From NCBI GenBank assembly GCA_003990745.1, contig RBNI01005596.1, forward strand, positions 1-12,359: a stretch of DNA of 12,359 bases. The letters are read 5' to 3'. The notes beneath the pieces were generated by a model that was not told the DNA's origin, ran no database searches, and saw only the letters and a list, made by a program, of their open reading frames with translations. Below, in pieces: positions 1-8,017 of the stretch. Every line of letters starts with the position of its first letter. Position 1 is the stretch's first letter. This DNA comes from Jimgerdemannia flammicorona. Its lineage: Eukaryota; Mucoromycota; Endogonomycetes; Endogonales; Endogonaceae. The translations under genes were made by a program, and so were the position numbers.

Positions 1-658
1 TTTGTGTTTAGTAGTTTGGACCTTGATCCTTGTAGCCGTGGCACGGACAGAAATATATATATAATTATAATTGCAGACTGACATAATCGCCTAGCGAGAC
101 AATCTCCTATGAATCACGTGAATAACCACGAACATATGAACATGGGAGGGTTTGGCACGTCTCGTTTGTAATCATCCACGTTGCACGACTCTCAACAACT
201 GGTTTATGAAAAATATATGTTGTATCCTTGCGGCGGTCTTCCTTATCCCAGGCCGAGATTGTTGCGATGATTGGACAGCAGATCTTGGCAGTGTCAAAGA
301 TCCACACAAGTACAGAGATAAGGTTACGACGTGTATGAAGGAGTCGATCGGGTTTTGTCGTAAGGGCAGGCTATATATAACTTAGCATAATGTCAAGCGC
401 TCGAACGCACCGAACGGGCCATCTCAACGCGGACACGGAAGTACAAAAGGCGAGACAGCAGTGGGTGGTTTCCTGTTAGGGGGGGGGTGGGGCTGCCGGC
501 AGGAGGGAAGGGTGCAGCGGTTTACAATACAGAGGTTTGACACGCTGTTTGTGTGACTGCCAACCTCGACGATGATTAATTGTTGTGGCTCATGAGGTAT
601 ACTCCGTAAACAGACCCTTCCCTCCTTCTCTCCAATCCCGTCCCCACAACAAGCAGAC
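1..658. other. Intergenic region and promoter of the coiled-coil gene
   Basis: No convincing gene is seen here. The first 80 bases are AT-rich with a short (TA)n run. A CACGTG palindrome sits at 115-120, the core recognised by bHLH factors, but it is far from any gene start. There is a run of nine G at 479-487. The last 60 bases before the ATG at 659 are rich in C and T, as is common in fungal promoters. A 59-codon frame at 206-385 is listed separately. No tRNA or rRNA signal was found. Confidence 0.6.
206..385 (+). CDS. Possible small secreted-like peptide, 59 aa (doubtful)
   Basis: From the ATG at 206 the frame begins MKNICCILAAVFLIPG, a short Lys followed by a hydrophobic stretch that resembles a signal peptide. 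The remainder holds several further cysteines (a CC pair, then single Cys near TTC and GFC), a pattern seen in small secreted fungal proteins. The frame stays open upstream to an earlier ATG at 152, which would spoil the signal peptide. There is no splice evidence, no recognised family, and a frame this short can be open by chance. What is seen is only the frame and its composition; secretion is inference. Confidence 0.15.
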   Translation: MKNICCILAAVFLIPGRDCCDDWTADLGSVKDPHKYRDKVTTCMKESIGFCRKGRLYIT

Positions 659-3041
659 ATGGCTGCCCAGCTGAACCTACGCCAACAAACTGGCTCATCT
701 GCACCACAACAGCAGCAGCAGCAGGGCCCAGCTTCAGATCCCGTGCGTCCCTTCGACTACAAGGATCTTTACCCCCTCGTCAGGTAGGCCCTGTTACATC
801 CCCATCGTTCTTCGTCGTTCAAAATCCCCCCTCCCTCCCTCTCACACATACTTACGTTTGCCATTCCTTCAATAATTTGAATTCACCAATTCATCCCACT
901 CGTCCACCTCCTCCTCGTCCACAGCGACTTTGCCAACACCAGCGTACAGCAGCATACTGTCAGCGAGAAGCAGGAACGTGTCGACAAGGCAATGAACTTG
1001 AAGGCTGACTACGCCAACTATCCGCACAGGAATCCAGCACTTAACGTCCGCATCGATCACGATATCGAGCAACTCAAGTCGGAGAGAGATGCCGCGACGA
1101 TGGAGTGGGTTTCCTATTCCTGTTTTTCCTTTTATTTTTATTTTTATTGGAGATTATTTTATTCTGTTTAGCTGGCTGGCATGAGGATCGAGACTCACCT
1201 GTATATTTCTATATCCTTCCACATTTTTATCAAACACCTCTCCACCCCGCCCCTCCCCTTCACTTCCAAAACAAAACTCCCTCGCAGGTTCGAAAAGCTT
1301 AAGCTTCGCGCCGCCAAGACATGCAAATCGATCTTCGATCTAGCCATCGGTCGCCCGCTGGACTCCCACCACGCGGACTTAAGTCGCCGTCTCGAAGAGG
1401 TCGCGACCTCGACGTCGTTGCGCGTGCGGGACATGGACCTCAAGTTCGAAGCCGAGACGCTGAAACGCCAAGACCTGCGGGACGACTTCAAGAAACTCTC
1501 CTCGACGGTGACAGGCCTGCGCGATGAGGTCCGAGAGCAAAATAAGCGTCACGAGGACGACGTCGCCCGGGTGACTGACCGGGCGACGCGGCTTGATAAG
1601 CAGATGGAGGCGCAGGCGCGGCTCCTTGCCGACGTCAAGGAAGCGGCGCGGCAGGCGACGGCGACACAGGAACGCCAGGACTCGCTGGTTTCCATGCTGC
1701 AGTCGGAGGTGGGAGGGGTCGGGGCTCGTGTCAACCGGGTCGAGGAGACGATCACACAAAACGCGGACCAGCTCCGGGCGCTCAAGTCCCTGACCACCGA
1801 AGGCTCCCTCGCGAATCCCGAGGCCATTGCGGCGGTAAGGAGGGACATCGGGACATTGAAAGCGGATCGTGCCCAGGATCGGTCAGCTCTAGCGAATGCA
1901 ACGAGCGTCGTCGAAAAGCTGGCCAAGTTGGAGAACGACGTCGCGAACGTGAAGACGAGGATCGAGGCGCGGGCGAAGGAGGTGGCCGAGGCAACGGCCA
2001 AAGTGTTCACTGAAAGAGTCGAAGAGAGGGTGACATCAGCGTTTGGGAAGAGAGTGTTGGAGGTCGAGGAGGATGTCGCGAAGAGGGTTGAAGAGGGGGT
2101 CGTTAAGCGGGTCAAGTTGGAGATGGAGGAAGATGTCGCGAAGAGGGTCAAGAGCGTCGTCGACGAGCGACACGTAGAGTGGGAGAGGGAGAGGAGCGAA
2201 AGGAAGGTTCAGGGTGAGGCCGCCGCGGTTGAAGGAGAGGTTGTTAGGGACTTGAAGAGGAGGATTGAGGAGATGGCAAGGACCATCGGCGAGATGCAGG
2301 CGTTGTTGGGGCCTGTGAGGAAGACCGTATTGAAACCGAGCTTCGCAGAGAAGGTGCAGAGCGGGTTCGAGACGTATATGGCACATTTGTCGTGAGTTAC
2401 AGTTTATCATTCATTTCATCCATCCAATCATTCGACGTTGGATTGCGAACTCATCCTGCTTCACCCTTCTCCATTCTAGCGAACAAGCCAAAATCATTGA
2501 CACTCTCACTAGTGACATAGACGCCCTCAAATCCACCCACACGACCGATATGACGACCATCAGATCGACTCTCCAGACCTCCCTCGCCTCCTTCGCCGCA
2601 GACATGGACGCCCACAAGACCCACATTGCCTCCCATCCCCCCACCCCGGGCCCGGCCCCAGCAACCCCAACCAACCCCACCACGTACACCCCGCCACCGT
2701 CGGATCTGCGTGTCGCTCAGCTCGAGGAGGCCATCAATGCGCTCCGGCATGAACTTGAAACCCAGCAAGCGCGAGAGGTTACGCTCAGACGCGAAATGGA
2801 TGCGATAAGGGCGAGAGAGGCCGCGAACCAGACCGCGTTCTATCGCGATTTGGCGGATAGGGATAGGCAGCTTGAGAGCGTCAAGCATATGATCGACACG
2901 GTCGTGCAGTATGTTGGAGAGAGGTTGCCGCCCAGTGATGTCACGTGGGTCCAGGCTGAGACGATGGTAGAGGAGAGGGGGCCAAGGCAGCAGGCGAGAG
3001 CCGTTAATGGACGAGTTGTGGATGCAGTCGTGGGAAAGTAG
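659..3041 (+). CDS. Four-exon gene for a 656-aa coiled-coil protein of unknown function
   Basis: Exons are 659-783, 925-1104, 1288-2391 and 2480-3041; introns of 141, 183 and 88 bp use GT-AG (GTAGGC, GTGGGT and GTGAGT donors; CAG, CAG and TAG acceptors) and keep one frame of 1971 bases with its stop. The ATG follows a CT-rich leader. The N-terminus has six Gln (residues 17-22) and the segment RPFDYKDLYPLVSDF. Residues about 85-470 are almost uninterrupted charged heptad-like helix. A Pro/Thr-rich linker (about 510-535) separates a second coiled-coil block (about 540-600). Two similar 20-residue units containing EEDVAKRV lie near residues 350-390. No signal peptide, membrane segment or catalytic motif is visible. 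A scaffold or cytoskeletal role would fit, but that is inference and I do not recognise the family. Exon joins are by hand; an extra small intron cannot be excluded. Confidence 0.82.
707..724 (+). repeat. Short CAA/CAG microsatellite encoding six Gln
   Basis: One CAA and five CAG codons in tandem inside exon 1 of the coiled-coil gene. The tract could vary in length between strains without a frameshift. Confidence 0.85.
2041..2160 (+). repeat. Two 60-bp imperfect tandem units inside exon 3
   Basis: Sequences around 2061-2088 and 2121-2148 match closely at an offset of exactly 60 bases, sharing the core GATGTCGCGAAGAGGGT. In protein terms the unit GKRVLEVEEDVAKRVEEGV is followed by VKRVKLEMEEDVAKRVKSVV. 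A 20-residue period is not a multiple of seven, so the heptad register would shift between units. Confidence 0.7.
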
Positions 3042-3163
3042 GGAGTAGTGGGGAAGGTTGTCTTGTAATGTGCTCGTAATGTGGTCATCACTTGCATGCA
3101 AACAAGCTAGCCTCGTTCGCGCTCGTACCCCCTTCGCCGGGACATCGGCGCATAGGACTCGTT

Positions 3164-3164
<1 letters not shown>

Positions 3165-3197
<33 letters not shown>
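3165..3197. repeat. Poly-T run, 33 bases, followed by a pyrimidine tract
   Basis: Thirty-three consecutive T, then almost pure C/T to about 3255. Homopurine-homopyrimidine stretches of this length can form triplex DNA; on the minus strand the run reads as poly-A, as at the end of a retrotransposed copy. Confidence 0.9.
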
Positions 3198-3198
<1 letters not shown>

Positions 3199-3550
3199 TT
3201 ATTTTTTTCCTTCCTTTCCTTTCTTTCCTTCTGTTTCCTTTCTTTTTTCTTTTGGAAATCGCCACCCATATAGGTGATATCACACATCCCCTCGCCGGTA
3301 TGCGCGTCGGGCGCGTCGGGCGCCTCCTCTTTTCTTTGGGTTTTGCCGCGTTTGCCCTTTCGCCTGATACTTTGTACTGTTGCGGGTTGGAGTGGCGCCG
3401 GTCTTATTGCATATTCTTTTCTAGTGTTAAAGTTGTACAAATTTAGGGTTTTCGTATCCGTCTTTATTTTGCTTATTACATACTTGAATCACTGGGCATC
3501 GTCGCTGGCTTTGTATTGTATAAAGGTTGTATTGATTGTATGATGAATGG

Positions 3551-3571
3551 AAAAAAAAAAAAAAAAAAAAA
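3551..3571. repeat. Poly-A run, 21 bases
   Basis: Twenty-one consecutive A on the plus strand, after an AT-rich segment resembling a fungal 3' UTR. Confidence 0.9.
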
Positions 3572-3596
3572 CACGAGGTGTTGATTTGAAAATTGA

Positions 3597-3791
3597 ACTA
3601 CATCGAGTTACTGTGACCAGTATCTTGCGCACTTGAATGTATCTCTGCAGGCTCTCCGTGTTCCACCCAAGCCTCTGCAATATCCTTATGAGCTCACGAA
3701 GTCGTACCTGCTGCTTGGAGACCAACCTTTTCTTTCGGTGAGTGCCAGGCCGCATCTCACGCTGTTCAAGCAGAACCACAATGACATCTAA
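3597..3791 (+). pseudogene. Possible 3' end of a lost gene: open frame without a start
   Basis: The plus frame from 3597 to the TAA at 3789-3791 reads 64 residues with balanced composition and common codons, including QYLAHLNVSLQALRVPPKP, and ends in LFKQNHNDI. It has no ATG and follows a TGA. The minus strand is also open over the same bases (from 3836 downward), giving a Leu/Arg-rich peptide, so at most one of the two is meaningful. No family is recognised. It could be a terminal exon whose upstream part was lost, or chance. Confidence 0.2.
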
Positions 3792-4063
3792 ACCGACTGT
3801 CAAGGAGGGGCACAAGTCTGAGCGCTTGCGCATCAACTAGTCAGGCCAGAACAAGTGGGCAAGAGGCACGACCGGCGCTTTATCTGCTTTCCTGTGCGTG
3901 TGTCGGTGGACCCGTTTGATATCATCGATGCGAATCTGTGCTCAATGCCGCGACGGAGCAGGGTGGTTTGTTGAAGGGATGCGATGGTGAGGTCGTGTTT
4001 AGAGGATTTTGTTATGCTTTGTGCTCGGAATACTGATATCGCTCGTTTATTGTGCTGGATGAT

Positions 4064-4111
4064 GAATTGTGTGTCAGCAAAGTTATTGATTATGAACTCT
4101 GCCATCGGAAG
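4064..4111 (-). pseudogene. Faint Ty3/gypsy integrase-like fragment (doubtful)
   Basis: On the minus strand the peptide LPMAEFIINNFADTQF appears within a 107-residue frame (4156-3833). In Ty3/gypsy elements, the region after the integrase catalytic core commonly reads LP-x-AEF-x-x-NN followed by a Ser/Thr-rich segment, so the first ten residues match that pattern. The residues on either side do not extend the match in any frame I checked. It may be the last trace of a decayed element or a coincidence. Confidence 0.2.
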
Positions 4112-4675
4112 TCTATATCCATATCCATTATATATTATTTTATAATGTAATTTCAATATCTACTCTTTTTAGAGAAACCCCTGAATAAAACTATATCTGT
4201 AAGATCTTTTGGACATATTTCTAAAGATGGCAGTGGTCATTTTTCAGAGTAAAAATATTATCATCTTCTTTATTAGATGTAATCTGCTATGCTAAGTGTA
4301 GGCAATCGCCGAATGCACTCAAAAGTCGCGCAAGCGGTGGGGATGATGGATCGACATAGAGTCATGTTCCATTTATTTAAGCTAGAGCTATAATGATTGC
4401 CTAGTTCCAACGACGTGAATCTGAATACTACTTTATGCTTGGCAATATGACACAATGTCACATTATGTATAACACTGGAACTCGCATGCAACCCCAGGCA
4501 AAGCAAGAAAAATAGACCTTCTACTATCGACCAGCGTTCCACCATCATCACATCTGACACGTTTGCTCAGACAGAGCTCTTCAATACATTTCGGGGCCTG
4601 CGTCACACACACCTGTCGCGATCATCACCCGTCCCTGTTTTCTCTCAGATGGTCCCTCGGACACACTCGTGAATC

Positions 4676-4807
4676 ATGAGCGGAGGATGCACAGGCTACA
4701 CCTTCCCCCAGTCCTCTCAAGGGAGAGACGCTCCAGCCTCGGCGCCAACTCGGTTAGCATGGCGAATGCCTGAGATTGATGTAAAGCTCGTGGTTGCGAC
4801 GTCTTGA
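4676..4807 (+). CDS. Small open frame of 43 codons (doubtful)
   Basis: The frame begins MSGGCTGYTFPQSSQG and ends in VKLVVATS before a TGA. GC content rises locally compared with the flanks. There is no recognised family and no hydrophobic leader. A GTTAGC donor-like site lies inside it at about 4753, so it could also be one exon of a broken gene. Chance is the main alternative. Confidence 0.12.
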   Translation: MSGGCTGYTFPQSSQGRDAPASAPTRLAWRMPEIDVKLVVATS

Positions 4808-5051
4808 GTGTGCATTTCGTTCGGTATAGTCTTCAATTTGATAACTGAGTAGCGTCTCCTGGAGTTTGTTGGGTTGTCGTTCGGCATCTAAGCGGTCCTT
4901 CACGTCTGAAGCCCGGACGCACGCAGCACATTAACGATCCGAAACTTAATCTGTCGTAACTGACTCGTGAGGCTTATGTGACCTTCTCCAACAAACCCGC
5001 GATTCGGCTTGATTGTCTTTCCGGTCACGTATGAGTAAGAGTTCGAGTGGC

Positions 5052-5067
5052 TCGTCGACGTCGACGA
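5052..5067. repeat. Perfect 16-bp palindrome
   Basis: TCGTCGACGTCGACGA equals its own reverse complement. It contains SalI-type GTCGAC twice and a central GACGTC. It lies 237 bp beyond the stop codon of the minus-strand methyltransferase-like gene. Confidence 0.85.
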
Positions 5068-5073
5068 ATCCTT

Positions 5074-5088
5074 CACTAAAATTTAGTG
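5074..5088. repeat. Second palindrome, 7-bp arms around one base
   Basis: CACTAAA and TTTAGTG flank a single A. It starts six bases after the 16-bp palindrome and is followed by a short TA repeat. It could be a dimeric protein site or a cruciform; no function is assigned. Confidence 0.8.
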
Positions 5089-5304
5089 GATGGGACGATA
5101 TATATACTAAAAATAATCCAAAAGGTTGGAATACCACCAAAGGTATGTACAGAACGACATCGTAAACATGTAACTTCTATGAAATACATTTGTGGCAAAC
5201 GGGGCAAATCATTATGTTTATAGACAGAAAGGTATAGAAATTTTGATTCGAGCGAATAATTATGAAATATCTTTCAAACTACGTTTTTGCGGTTGTCAAT
5301 TCTA

Positions 5305-6393
5305 TCAAACAAACATGCGACATAGTTCCTTCTCGAATTCATCGTCCTCAATTCCGAACCCGTCGTCCTCGTCGACGGGCTCGTCGGTTTCACTCCTAGA
5401 TGTGTCCTCCTCGTCTTTGGATTCGCCTTCGAGGTCGGGGTAATCATTCTCGTACTCATCTTCGCTGCTATCTTCTTCGTTTCTTTCTGTCAAGATATGT
5501 AGCGATGCGACACCGCTTATCAAGTTTATCTCGTCTACCTGTTCTTCCACCGTTTCACCACGGAAGAATGCCGCGACGTTGTCAGAGACTACCACGTTTT
5601 CAAAATCACCACTGACATTTTTTAGAGCTGCTGTAAGGAAGCGATCGAGCACTATAATTAGAGCTCCGGATCTGTGCATCTCTCTCATACAGGTTTTTTC
5701 TAACCATCGCTGAAGCTTTTTTACGTTCTTGGCGTCACCATAGTCCAATAAGACATGGCTTACCACCAGGAGGGATGCGTCTCGAACGATCGGTAGAAAC
5801 TCATCAAAATCCATGAAAGAGGCGTACTGAAACTCATAACCCAGGCCGAAAACGCAATCCTCCCAGGCCTCAACGATATCTGTCGAGACGCATGTGATGT
5901 CATGGGCCAGCTCTGTCCCCGTCGACTTGGCCGTCCCTCTGCCGTCCGCGGGCTCGCCCGCACATCGCCAACCCGGCAGCCAGTCTTTGAAAAACAGATT
6001 GGCACCACAAAGGTCCGACCCGGGCCCGCCGCCGGCGCTGACAATGCGCAGAGACGCCGATGACGACGGATCTGATGTGTCAGGGAAATTCGTTGACGCA
6101 CGCAAAATATGATCCAGAAACCACGGAAACCACTCCGCAATCTCTCTCAAAGCGTTCCATGTACTGCTCGCGCGCTCCACAAAGTGTCTTTCGATATATA
6201 TCCGTTGGAATCCCGGATTGGCGTATACATGCTGCGGCCAGTGGTAATTGTACTTAGTTTTCCACCCCGAGTAATCTGCCTGGCCCAAGAGGATTGTGTG
6301 GTCGGGCACGTCGCCCACAGAATCGAGCGCTTTGTCCTGCATACTACGTATGCGTTCCTTAATATTATTGCCTCGGCCGCTGCAGGGATGCAT
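5305..6393 (-). CDS. Methyltransferase-like protein, 362 aa, with acidic C-terminal tail
   Basis: A single uninterrupted exon with ATG at 6393-6391. Residues 115-130 read LRIVSAGGGPGSDLCG: a beta strand followed by a glycine-rich loop, as in motif I of class I SAM-dependent methyltransferases. ITCVSTDIVEAWEDC (about 166-180) fits the second strand with an acidic residue (D172) for the SAM ribose. ASLLVVSHVLLDYGD (206-220) and GALIIVLDRF (243-252) fit strands 4 and 5. Residues about 305-355 form a tail dominated by Asp and Glu. The N-terminal 100 residues are Trp- and aromatic-rich and may bind substrate. The substrate is unknown: small molecule, protein and RNA are all possible. No signal peptide or membrane helix is seen. 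Start M18 is an alternative. The fold is inferred from motif order; the family name is not known to me. Confidence 0.75.
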   Translation of the reverse strand: MHPCSGRGNNIKERIRSMQDKALDSVGDVPDHTILLGQADYSGWKTKYNYHWPQHVYANPGFQRIYIERHFVERASSTWNALREIAEWFPWFLDHILRASTNFPDTSDPSSSASLRIVSAGGGPGSDLCGANLFFKDWLPGWRCAGEPADGRGTAKSTGTELAHDITCVSTDIVEAWEDCVFGLGYEFQYASFMDFDEFLPIVRDASLLVVSHVLLDYGDAKNVKKLQRWLEKTCMREMHRSGALIIVLDRFLTAALKNVSGDFENVVVSDNVAAFFRGETVEEQVDEINLISGVASLHILTERNEEDSSEDEYENDYPDLEGESKDEEDTSRSETDEPVDEDDGFGIEDDEFEKELCRMFV

Positions 6394-6845
6394 TTGTAAT
6401 AAGGAATTTGGGATGTCAACGTGGTCTTGGATGGTGATTAAGGAGATAACCAGTTATAGGAATGTGGCCGTCACGGACAGCCTGAGTCGACTTAGACTAG
6501 GCTTAAACAATTATCACCCGTCAATGTGCTAGGGAGGTGTCATATACATTCCAGGCTCGATGTGTTTGAGGGGTGATTTATTGATTTTGGCCTTCTTAAT
6601 ATTTAACGACGCGCTCTGTTGTCTTGGATGTATCTTTCCGATCTTTCTTAATATCATTGTGGCCGATCTGACTGTCTGGCTGTATGCTGTACCACTGACA
6701 ATTATTATTAAAATTTGCTACGCGAACGACTCATGCGCAGGAAACCCGTCACCATCAGACCACATGACCAAAATATCTTTTCAAAACACCCTTTTCCTAC
6801 TGGCGGGCTGACGGCTGGCATAATACCCTCCCACCCCTTTCCACC
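6394..6845. promoter_or_regulatory. Shared divergent promoter region, 452 bp
   Basis: This gap separates the start codons of the minus-strand methyltransferase-like gene and the plus-strand small coiled-coil gene, so both promoters must lie here. The right edge (about 6790-6843) is C/T-rich with CATAATA, and the plus-strand ATG sits in a strong CCACC context. An 83-codon hydrophobic frame inside (6560-6811) is judged accidental. Confidence 0.6.
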
Positions 6846-7186
6846 ATGTCCTCTACTCCTATCGAGGTCACCATCGCCGGGCTCAAGGCCCAAGTCGTTG
6901 AACTAAAAGAGATTATCAAAGGTAAATATATTCCACCCCGCTTGCCTGAGCGTCAATACGTTCATTAAGAATTTTCACCTCTTCCGCAGGACCCACACCC
7001 GCGGCTTCATCCGAGACAACGTCCGCGGCCGCAACACCCCCGGAATCCGAGGCCGCCCCGTCCGGCGCGGACGCAAAGGAGGTTGAAGCGCTGCGAGCCG
7101 AAAATCAGAAGTTGAATTTTCGCATCGTCCACCTGCTCCGCGCGCTCGATGCCAAGGACGCGGAGCTGGCCGCATTGAAAAAATGA
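6846..7186 (+). CDS. Two-exon gene for a 90-aa protein with a C-terminal coiled coil
   Basis: Exons are 6846-6921 and 6990-7186, separated by a 68-bp intron (GTAAAT donor, CCGCAG acceptor) that splits a Gly codon. The joined frame is 273 bases with stop. The ATG has a CCACC leader. The N-terminus MSSTPIEVTIAGLKAQVVEL starts a short amphipathic helix (to about residue 25). Residues 27-50 are low-complexity Ala/Ser/Thr/Pro. Residues 52-90 (EVEALRAENQKLNFRIVHLL and on to the end) form a clear heptad coiled coil ending in KK. This layout, two helices joined by a flexible linker, suits an adaptor or small subunit. It feels like a conserved fungal small protein, but I cannot name it. The intron position is supported by frame and by the loss of coding sense without splicing. 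Confidence 0.75.
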
Positions 7187-7917
7187 AGTGTACCCATACA
7201 TGGAACCTGCTGCAATGCAAATTTTTTGTACATTAGTATAAACAGAAATACGTGCCGTTAGTGATATCCTTTAACTCGTTGTAAGATACCGTTTCTTTGG
7301 TTGCGGCTGTTCTATCAAATGGCAACGATTAGTATGTTTTGAACTTTGCAGGACCGAAATGTGTGATATAAAATATGTGAAGGATAGGCAGACATTAGTA
7401 GACATGGTAAACAAAATCGTTGGCTATGGATTTCATCTTATTTTATTTTTTTAACCGTGCGTACAAAATGGACACATGATAGCGAACACAATACAGATAA
7501 CTGACGAAGGATAAATTCCCTTAAATCGTGAGTGCCAGTGTTTTAAACGTTTGGATACAACCAAAAAAAAAAAAAGCTTGTTAGTGATAATGATCGAACC
7601 AGAAGAGTGCACACTTACAAAATTGATTTTGGGGGTGATGCCTTTTTTGTGACACGGAGGACCAGCTCAGTGGTGATGTCGAGTCAGAGGGTCTTGGTCT
7701 CCCACGGATATATGACGGTTGGAATCTTGATAGTATAATACGTACCTTAGGTTCGACGGGTGGCATATGGGTACGGTGTCGGTTCAATCCATAAAGCCAT
7801 ACCGGACAGTACCAATTCAACTAGTGACAGGTCCGGTAGGGATCCGAAGTGCCGATCGTGTGGACGGAACGTCCCAAAACCAGCCCAACACACCCTGCTC
7901 GCTTCGGAGCCGTACAG

Positions 7918-7925
7918 TGACGTCA
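7918..7925. promoter_or_regulatory. TGACGTCA (CRE/ATF-type site)
   Basis: The perfect 8-bp palindrome bound by ATF/CREB bZIP proteins, 92 bp before the F-box start codon. The sequence is certain; use by a bZIP factor is inference. Confidence 0.5.
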
Positions 7926-7959
7926 TCAAATGCAACCTGAATTGGGCGCAGCTCCCCTA

Positions 7960-8006
7960 GTTCCCGCGGTCCCCCGTTCCCGCGGTCCCCGTCGTTCCCG
8001 CGGTCC
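7960..8006 (+). repeat. Three copies of a GC-rich 13-mer just before the F-box gene
   Basis: GTTCCCGCGGTCC occurs identically at 7960-7972, 7976-7988 and 7994-8006, spaced 16 and 18 bases apart, ending 11 bases before the ATG. Each copy holds the palindrome CCGCGG. The array may be an operator for a GC-binding zinc-cluster factor or a structured part of the 5' UTR. Confidence 0.85.
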
Positions 8007-8017
8007 ATTGTATCGTC

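Larger units (their letters stand above)
3042..3596. other. 3' flank of the coiled-coil gene with poly-T and poly-A runs
   Basis: No gene is seen. An uninterrupted run of 33 T (3165-3197) continues into a C/T tract to about 3255. A GTGATATCAC palindrome lies at 3274-3283, and a short GCGCGTCGG doublet at about 3302-3323. A run of 21 A occupies 3551-3571. The T- and AT-rich part (3400-3550) would suit a 3' UTR and polyadenylation zone, but no exact end can be read. Confidence 0.55.
3792..5304. other. Long non-genic stretch between the two flanking genes
   Basis: About 1.5 kb with mixed composition. It holds an AT-rich part (4090-4450), a stretch on the minus strand with a weak resemblance to retroelement integrase (4064-4111), a 43-codon frame (4676-4807) and two palindromes (5052-5088). 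The two minus-strand frames ending at 3833 and 4273 show no recognisable family. No tRNA-like fold was seen. Confidence 0.5.
7187..8017. other. Intergenic region and promoter of the F-box gene
   Basis: About 830 bp without a convincing gene. The left half is AT-rich with a 13-A run near 7563-7575 and holds the 3' flank of the small coiled-coil gene. The right half is GC-richer and carries TGACGTCA and the triplicated 13-mer listed separately. On the minus strand, GTAAGT (near 7622) followed by CACTAAC resembles a donor and a branch point, but no frame supports an exon. Confidence 0.5.

Noticed and set aside
1181..1287. N-terminal extension of exon 3 starting at an ATG at 1181
   Set aside because: These bases fit better as intron 2: the GTGGGT donor and CTCGCAG acceptor restore one frame from the ATG at 659.
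1549..2151. Ser/Thr-rich minus-strand frame of 200 codons
   Set aside because: It is the mirror of the GC-rich coiled-coil exon; antisense of Glu/Lys/Arg-rich helices commonly gives such composition.
2451..3440. Long minus-strand frame (329 codons) opposite exon 4 of the coiled-coil gene
   Set aside because: It reads through the poly-T run as a Lys homopolymer, is low-complexity, and opposes an exon supported by splice sites and a consistent frame.
6560..6811. Hydrophobic frame of 83 codons with apparent membrane segments
   Set aside because: It lies in the shared promoter region of two divergent genes, in T-rich DNA where hydrophobic codons are expected by chance.
7774..7800. GGTTCAATCC as a possible tRNA T arm
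   Set aside because: The flanking bases do not pair into a T stem and no acceptor stem or A box is in range.
7581..7935. Overlapping minus-strand frames with GTACGT and GTAAGT donor-like sites and CACTAAC
   Set aside because: A stop codon directly precedes the GTACGT donor in the most open frame, and no acceptor at a normal distance follows CACTAAC.
7760..7960. Plus-strand frame of 66 codons with CRSCGR
   Set aside because: Only two cysteines, no zinc-finger spacing, and it sits in the F-box promoter.
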